27,945 nucleotides of DNA from Minisyncoccota bacterium (GTDB taxonomy: Bacteria > Patescibacteriota > Minisyncoccia > Phycocordibacterales > Phycocordibacteraceae): assembly GCA_028687085.1 (NCBI GenBank), contig JAQUAU010000008.1, positions 1 through 27,945 of the forward strand, in the 5' to 3' direction. Below, piece after piece: positions 23,259 through 27,945 of this stretch. The number at the start of each line of letters is the position of its first letter. Position 1 is the first letter of the stretch. Both the position numbers and the translations under genes were made by a program. Below the pieces are notes generated by a model that was given only the letters and a program-made list of their open reading frames with translations, made no database searches and was not told the origin of the DNA.

Positions 23259-24746
23259 TTGGAATCAAAAATAAACAGAATAACAGACATACTTCGTCGT
23301 GATGACGGTATCAGTGGTGCGATGCACTATACAGAGCAAATCAGTTGGATACTATTTTTAAAATTTCTTAATGATCTCGAAGATTCAAAGGCAGATGAAG
23401 CATTACTTATCGGTAAAGATTACAACTATATTTTGGATGATAAATTTAAATGGAGCAATTGGGCAGTTCCAAAAGTAAATGGGAAAATCGATCTCATCAA
23501 TGCCAAAAGTGGAGCCGACCTATTAGACTTTGTAAACAAAGAATTATTTCCGTATCTCAAAGGGTTCAAAAATATTACCGAAGACCCAAAATCGATTAAA
23601 TATAAAATCGGTGCGATATTCGAATACCTAGATAACCGTATCGCCAACGGTCATACGATCAGAGAGATATTGGATATTATCGATGAAATGGATTTCCATA
23701 ACCAATCCGATCTATTTCAACTCTCCATCATCTACGAAAAACTGCTCAAAGATATGGGAAGTGACGGTGGAAACAGTGGGGAGTTTTATACTCCTCGTCC
23801 ACTTATCAAAGTAATGACAGATGTGGTTGATCCACAAGTCGGGCAAACGATCTATGATCCCGCAGTCGGGAGTTGTGGATTCCTAATCGAAGCGTACAAC
23901 CATATCCGATACATCGATGCAAAAGAGAACAAACAACGAGAGATATCTGTCGATCAACTCAAGTTTTTGAGCGAAGATACCTTTTTCGGAAATGAGAAAA
24001 CACCACTATCGTATGTCATGGGTGTCATGAATATGATTCTACATGGTATCGAATCCCCGAATATCTCTAAGACCAATACGCTTACAAAGGACATCCGAGG
24101 ATTAGAGGAAAAAGATCGTTACGATATTATCTTAGCAAATCCTCCATTCGGTGGAAAAGAAAAAGAGCAAATCCAACAAAATTTTCCTATTAAGTCTAAT
24201 GCTACAGAATTACTATTTCTCCAACACATGATGAACAGTTTGAAAGTAAATGGACGATGTGGAGTAGTAATTCCAGAAGGTGTTTTGTTCCAAACAAATA
24301 ATGCGTTCCAAGCAGTTAAACAAGAGCTTTTAGAGCGTTTTAATGTCCATACTATACTTAGTTTACCAAGTGGTGTGTTCTTACCGTATAGCGGTGTTAA
24401 AACAAACGTAATATTTTTCGATAGAAACGGAGCAACTTCGGAAATATTTTATTACGAAGTAAATCCAATCTCGAAACTCACTAAGAATAAGCCAATCACC
24501 TATGATCATTTCTCAGAATTTTTATCGGTATGGAGAGATAGAACCATTACAGAGAACAGTTGGATAGTAAATATCAATGACATCAAAGATTTCGATATAT
24601 CAGCAAAAAATCCAAATCGTAATGAAACCATCGATCATAAATCACCGATTGAATTGGTGGAAAATATAAAACTAAACAATGAAGAGATTAATGATTTGAT
24701 GAATGAAATCGAAGCAATTCTGATTGGAAAAGATATCAATGAGTGA
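23259..24746 (+). CDS. hsdM: Type I modification methyltransferase, M subunit
   Basis: This 495-residue protein methylates adenine (N6) at the site chosen by HsdS, and with HsdR forms the restriction complex. It has the helical N-terminal HsdM domain (RITDILRRDDG...EQISWILFLKFL). The AdoMet motif DPAVGSCGF lies at 200-208, with Cys205 where Gly is more common, and the catalytic motif NPPF at 294-297 (ILANPPFGG). It starts with TTG, behind AGGAT, nine bases after the preceding stop codon. Its end overlaps the hsdS start. It looks complete and active. Confidence 0.95.
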   Translation: MESKINRITDILRRDDGISGAMHYTEQISWILFLKFLNDLEDSKADEALLIGKDYNYILDDKFKWSNWAVPKVNGKIDLINAKSGADLLDFVNKELFPYLKGFKNITEDPKSIKYKIGAIFEYLDNRIANGHTIREILDIIDEMDFHNQSDLFQLSIIYEKLLKDMGSDGGNSGEFYTPRPLIKVMTDVVDPQVGQTIYDPAVGSCGFLIEAYNHIRYIDAKENKQREISVDQLKFLSEDTFFGNEKTPLSYVMGVMNMILHGIESPNISKTNTLTKDIRGLEEKDRYDIILANPPFGGKEKEQIQQNFPIKSNATELLFLQHMMNSLKVNGRCGVVIPEGVLFQTNNAFQAVKQELLERFNVHTILSLPSGVFLPYSGVKTNVIFFDRNGATSEIFYYEVNPISKLTKNKPITYDHFSEFLSVWRDRTITENSWIVNINDIKDFDISAKNPNRNETIDHKSPIELVENIKLNNEEINDLMNEIEAILIGKDINE

Positions 24747-25959
24747 ATTGTATCAGCTACCGAATGGATGGGAGTATAAACAATTAGATGAAATTGTATT
24801 CAGAATGCATCAAGGAGTAAATACTGCTGCAGATAAAGTTGAATTTTATTCTAATGGGTATCCGATTATTCAGAGTAGAAATATTACTTCTGGTGAATTA
24901 CATTTTGACAATATTAAATATGTTAATGAAGAAGATTGGAATTTATATGAAAAAAAGTATAAACCAAAAATAAATGATATTTTATTATCAAATATTGGAA
25001 CAATTGGTAAAAGTATTATTGTAAGTAAAAATGATAATTTTTTAATTCATTGGAATATATTTTTGATTGAACCACAGACAGAAATTGTATTAACTCAGTT
25101 TCTAAAATTATTTTTCGATAAATTAGATAATGATAGTTACTATGATCAATTTTTAAAAGGTGCTACAGTAAAATTTGTAAGTAAAAAGAATTTAGCATCA
25201 ACTTTGGTTCCACTTCCCCCACTCTCAGAACAACAACGCATCGTTTTAAAATTAGATTTACTTTTTCAAAAAATCGATAAATCCATCGAGCTTCATCAAA
25301 AAAACATGGATGAAGCAGATACTTTTATGGGAAGTGTTTTGAATGAAGTTTTTGGAGAGATGGACGGTCAATACAAAAAAGAAAACCTAGTAAAGTTTGA
25401 CCGAAAAATGTCTGCTGGTGGGACTCCTTTGCGGGCAAAAAATGAATATTGGGATGATGGCACAATCGAATGGTTTAGTTCTGGAGAGTTGAACCAACAA
25501 TTTACATTACCTGCAAAAGAACGAATAACGAATGAAGGTCTTAAAAATTCATCAGCAAAACTTTTTTCTAAAGGTACATTACTAATGGGTATGTATGATA
25601 CTGCCGCAATGAAAATGTCTATATTACACACTGATGCTAGTTGTAATCAAGCAATCGTGGGAATTAAACCAAATGAAGATGAATTGAATATCTTCTTTTT
25701 GAAATATCAACTAGAATATTTAAAACCAAAGATTTTAGAAGAACGTCAAGGCGTTCGTCAGCAAAACCTTAACTTATCAAAAATTAAAAATGTTGAGATT
25801 GAATTTCCAACTCTCGATATTCAAATAAAAGTTGTTGAGTATTTGGATTCTATTTCTGAAAAAATGGAAAAAGTTAAATCTATTCAAAAAGAAAAAATGG
25901 ATAGTCTAAAAGCGTTGAAAGCATCTATTTTGGATAAAGCGTTTAGGGGTGAGCTATGA
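24739..25959 (+). CDS. hsdS: Type I specificity subunit, HsdS
   Basis: This 406-residue subunit recognises a two-part DNA site. It has two target-recognition domains, each followed by a conserved helix. The first domain (about 1-150) is followed by PLPPLSEQQRIVLKLD and a long helix to about 200; the second (about 215-345) is followed by IEFPTLDIQIKVVEYLD and a helix ending KASILDKAFRGEL. I chose the ATG at 24739, which overlaps the hsdM stop codon; an upstream TTG at 24724 is also possible. The DNA site cannot be predicted from sequence alone. Its own stop codon overlaps the next gene by an ATGA. Confidence 0.93.
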   Translation: MSELYQLPNGWEYKQLDEIVFRMHQGVNTAADKVEFYSNGYPIIQSRNITSGELHFDNIKYVNEEDWNLYEKKYKPKINDILLSNIGTIGKSIIVSKNDNFLIHWNIFLIEPQTEIVLTQFLKLFFDKLDNDSYYDQFLKGATVKFVSKKNLASTLVPLPPLSEQQRIVLKLDLLFQKIDKSIELHQKNMDEADTFMGSVLNEVFGEMDGQYKKENLVKFDRKMSAGGTPLRAKNEYWDDGTIEWFSSGELNQQFTLPAKERITNEGLKNSSAKLFSKGTLLMGMYDTAAMKMSILHTDASCNQAIVGIKPNEDELNIFFLKYQLEYLKPKILEERQGVRQQNLNLSKIKNVEIEFPTLDIQIKVVEYLDSISEKMEKVKSIQKEKMDSLKALKASILDKAFRGEL

Positions 25960-26867
25960 AACTGTTTAATACTAAAAATGAAAATTTGATCGAGGTTTCC
26001 GAAAAAGCTTTCAAACTGGAAAAAGAGATACAGTCTATGACTGAGAAGAATCTAGAAAAAGTATTTGGATATCAATTTGTAAAAAGTGAATATGCTCTAA
26101 ATGGATTTAGAATTGACTCTTTAGCGTATGATAATCAAACTAACTCTTTCATAATCATCGAATACAAAAGAGATAAAAACTTTAGTGTTATCGATCAGGG
26201 TTACGCCTATCTATCACTCATGTTAAATAATAAAGCTGACTTTATTTTAGAATATAACGAGTGTATGGATAAAAATTTAAAAAAAAATGATGTAGATTGG
26301 TCTCAATCAAGGGTACTTTTTGTTGCTCCTTCATATACAGTCTATCAAAGAGAATCGATAAACTTTAAAGACTTACCTATTGAATTATGGGAAATCAAAA
26401 GATTCGATAATGATACGGTGATGTATTCACAAATTAAATCTTCTAAATCAACCGAAAGTATCCAAACCATATCTTCTAGCGACACAATTATACAAACGGT
26501 TACTAAAGAAGTAAAAACATATACAGAGAATGAGCATTTAGACGGAAAACCAATCGAAATTATCGAACTATATGAAGCTCTTAAAAATGAAATATTAAAT
26601 GTTGGTGATGTGACCATTAAGCCAAACAAACAATACGTTGCATTTGTTGGAAAAAGAAATATTGTTGACTTTGTAATTCAAAAAGGCAAGATCAAAGCGT
26701 ATATCAATATGAAGTATAGTGAAATTGATGATCCAAAAAAGATTGTTAGAGATGTAACCAATTTAGGTAGTTGGGGAAATGGTGAATGTGAAGTCTCAAT
26801 CGGAAGTCTTGAAGAGATTGATTACTTTTTGACTTTGGTAAAACAATCGTATAGGAAGAATGGATAG
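25956..26867 (+). CDS. PD-(D/E)XK nuclease-like protein with DUF5655 domain
   Basis: This 303-residue protein has an N-terminal nuclease-like domain with Asp54, Glu69 and Lys71 (FRIDSLAYDN...FIIIEYKRD) and Gln81, a PD-(D/E)XK pattern like that in NucS. A Ser/Thr-rich linker (about 165-190) leads to a C-terminal DUF5655 domain (about 205-300), with PNKQYVAFVGKRN and NLGSWGNGECEVSIGS. This two-domain protein is often found beside restriction genes, but its action is not known. It overlaps hsdS by ATGA and is the last gene of the defence operon. It may be an accessory nuclease, or bind DNA without cutting. Confidence 0.82.
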   Translation: MKLFNTKNENLIEVSEKAFKLEKEIQSMTEKNLEKVFGYQFVKSEYALNGFRIDSLAYDNQTNSFIIIEYKRDKNFSVIDQGYAYLSLMLNNKADFILEYNECMDKNLKKNDVDWSQSRVLFVAPSYTVYQRESINFKDLPIELWEIKRFDNDTVMYSQIKSSKSTESIQTISSSDTIIQTVTKEVKTYTENEHLDGKPIEIIELYEALKNEILNVGDVTIKPNKQYVAFVGKRNIVDFVIQKGKIKAYINMKYSEIDDPKKIVRDVTNLGSWGNGECEVSIGSLEEIDYFLTLVKQSYRKNG

Positions 26868-26921
26868 GATTTATATTTCGAAATATGAACCATAGTAAAA
26901 CAAAAATATGAATTTCTCGAA

Positions 26922-26967
26922 TTACCTCATTTCCTTATCGGTTTGGATAGATGAGAAAATGAGGTAA
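26922..26967. repeat. ATGAG-type palindrome after the defence operon
   Basis: TTACCTCATTT (26922-26932) and AAATGAGGTAA (26957-26967) form a perfect 11-bp inverted repeat, followed by ATAGGATTTTTTAG. It begins 55 bp after the last gene of the restriction operon. Its arms are nearly identical to those of the copy at 12479-12534, including the trailing TAGG and T-run. Confidence 0.62.
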
Positions 26968-27049
26968 ATAGGATTTTTTAGATTTTTTTACAAATAATTG
27001 TAATGGGTAATATTCTAAAGCTATAAGTACGGTCTTAGCATCACATAAC

Positions 27050-27122
27050 ACACGCTATAGATCAAAGTTTATAAATATCAATATCTTTTACTGGCAAAGT
27101 AAAATTTTCGTTTATAGCGTGT
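27050..27122. repeat. 10-bp inverted repeat in the right end
   Basis: ACACGCTATA (27050-27059) and TATAGCGTGT (27113-27122) are a perfect inverted pair with a 53-bp spacer. Each arm contains the GCTATA core of the possible arm sites, so it may be a further pair of integrase or regulator sites in opposite orientation. Confidence 0.45.
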
Positions 27123-27184
27123 TTATGGTTATCTATGGATACTTGACCTATTTATGAAATTAGAAAATTTTGTATTTTCATGAA

Positions 27185-27231
27185 TTACCTCATTACTTCC
27201 TGATTAGATTAAGCAATATGGGGAAATGAGG
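27185..27231. repeat. ATGAG-type palindrome near the right end
   Basis: TTACCTCATTA (27185-27195) faces GGGGAAATGAGG (27220-27231); CCTCATT and AATGAGG pair. It is the least perfect of the clear copies, and is followed by AAAAACTTGATTTTTT, a tail shared with the tract at about 10828-10843. Confidence 0.55.
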
Positions 27232-27371
27232 AAAAACTTGATTTTTTAAAAAAATCAATATCGCTATGGTCATGAAAACTTTATAGATATGATCGCTATA
27301 CAGTTATCATTTAAAAGGGTAGGGTGATGAGGTTACCCTATATGAATCAAGACTAATGAAAAAAAGTACGT

Positions 27372-27391
27372 TGCTATAAATAGGCTATAAA
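27372..27391. repeat. Tandem GCTATAAA motifs, right copy
   Basis: TGCTATAAA (27372-27380) and GGCTATAAA (27383-27391) repeat with an 11-bp period, just as at 291-310. They lie about 205 bp inside the nearest tRNA-fMet. Together with the left cluster they are candidate integrase arm sites. Confidence 0.5.
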
Positions 27392-27595
27392 ACGAAAAAT
27401 TTCGATACTGTAAAATATTTAAAATCTAGAAAATTTTTGAGGAATTTTTGAAGTAATCTTGATCAAAATAGTTTCATGAATCTAAAATGATTTAACGGTA
27501 TATGAATCAAAATAATTGTGTTGTACTTGATAGCTTGAAGAGGGTATTAAAAGTGGATAAAGTCATATTAAAGTGGCTATTTAAGGGAGTTTTGT

Positions 27596-27672
27596 TGGTT
27601 GCGGAAGCCAGATTTGAACTGACGACCTACGGGTTATGAGCCCGTCGAGCTACCGGGCTGCTCTATTCCGCG
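27596..27672 (-). tRNA. tRNA-fMet (CAT), inner copy
   Basis: A 77-nt initiator tRNA. The anticodon loop is CTCATAA with three G-C pairs in the stem, and the C1-A72 mismatch and encoded CCA are present, all marks of the bacterial initiator. It differs from the outer copy at several positions, including paired changes in the anticodon stem (A-T instead of T-A) and the T-stem, so it is folded and probably functional. It lies 60 bp after the outer copy, on the island side. Confidence 0.93.
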
Positions 27673-27730
27673 ACGCTTAAATTGTTGTATTGAAAAGTGT
27701 CTTAAATATTAGAAGAAATAATATCTAGGG

Positions 27731-27809
<79 letters not shown>

Positions 27810-27818
27810 GTATAAAAG

Positions 27819-27893
27819 TGGATGGGGTAGAAGGACTCGAACCTTCAATCTACAGTACCAAAAACTGTTGGCATACCATTTGCCTATACCCCA
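27819..27893 (-). tRNA. tRNA-Gln (TTG)
   Basis: A 75-nt tRNA with acceptor stem TGGGGTA/TACCCCA, anticodon loop TTTTGGT (anticodon TTG), T-stem GAAGG/CCTTC and encoded CCA. The U1-A72 pair suits glutamine tRNAs. It is the first gene of the leftward tRNA transcript. Confidence 0.92.
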
Positions 27894-27916
27894 ACATTGT
27901 GTGTTGTGAGGCCGAA

Positions 27917-27945
27917 ATTATAGACACTTTTAACAAATTTGTCAA
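27917..27945 (-). promoter_or_regulatory. Sigma-70 promoter of the tRNA cluster
   Basis: On the minus strand TTGACA (27940-27945) and TATAAT (27917-27922) are separated by exactly 17 bp, both perfect consensus boxes. A GC-rich stretch (CGGCCTC) follows the -10 box, as in stringently controlled stable-RNA promoters. It drives tRNA-Gln and both tRNA-fMet genes, and transcription would run on into the right end of the island. Confidence 0.92.

Larger units (their letters stand above)
26868..27595. other. Non-coding right end of the island
   Basis: About 730 bp without a gene. It holds two ATGAG-type palindromes (26922-26967, 27185-27231), a 10-bp inverted repeat (27050-27122), a GGGTGATGAGGTTACCC segment (27320-27336) and the tandem GCTATAAA motifs (27372-27391). 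The density of sites close to the tRNA end fits the non-coding attachment region of an integrative element. The last part resembles the sequence at the far left end. Confidence 0.65.

Overview
The window looks like a genomic island in an AT-rich member of the Campylobacterota (epsilonproteobacteria; a Sulfuricurvum/Sulfurimonas-type host is my guess). The clues are LPP20-type lipoproteins, cysteine-rich Sel1/Hcp-like repeat proteins, the low GC content, and a tRNA-Gln / tRNA-fMet cluster. The species is inferred, not read directly.

The ends define the island. A leftward tRNA cluster lies at the right end (tRNA-Gln, then two tRNA-fMet genes, behind a near-perfect sigma-70 promoter at 27917-27945). 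A 47-bp copy of the 3' half of one tRNA-fMet, ending in the anticodon loop, is repeated exactly at the far left (81-127 and 27731-27777). This is the footprint of a tyrosine recombinase acting on a tRNA gene. Paired GCTATAAA motifs with an 11-bp period lie inside both ends and may be integrase arm sites.

Layout from left to right: (1) 1-975, a decayed end with a broken vapC-like PIN toxin gene and one copy of a folded repeat element. (2) 980-6458, an eight-gene leftward operon of exported proteins: two LPP20-like proteins, two Sel1-repeat proteins, an LprI-like protein, a lipoprotein of unknown function, a zinc-ribbon membrane protein and a 35-residue membrane peptide too short for routine gene calling. 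(3) 6568-10770, a rightward histidine kinase / response regulator / TonB-dependent receptor operon. (4) 11044-17190, the mobility module: AlpA-like DNA-binding protein, full-length integrase, small hypothetical proteins including a DUF2958 protein, a stand-alone catalytic-domain recombinase, and an 849-residue protein with a VirE-like helicase domain whose P-loop is altered. (5) 17804-26867, a five-gene defence operon: hsdR, a 1033-residue calcineurin-like phosphoesterase fused to a STAND/NACHT-like NTPase, hsdM, hsdS, and a PD-(D/E)XK-DUF5655 protein. (6) 26868-27595, a non-coding right end rich in inverted repeats, followed by the tRNAs.

The most interesting signals are three. One is the phosphoesterase-STAND ATPase inserted between hsdR and hsdM, a strong candidate for an extra antiphage effector. 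The second is a two-copy element (about 848-952 and 17529-17633) whose stems and spacing are conserved while loops and linkers differ, suggesting a structured RNA or DNA fold. The third is a family of intergenic palindromes built on TTACCTCATTTCC / GGAAATGAGGTAA, scattered across the mobility module and both ends.
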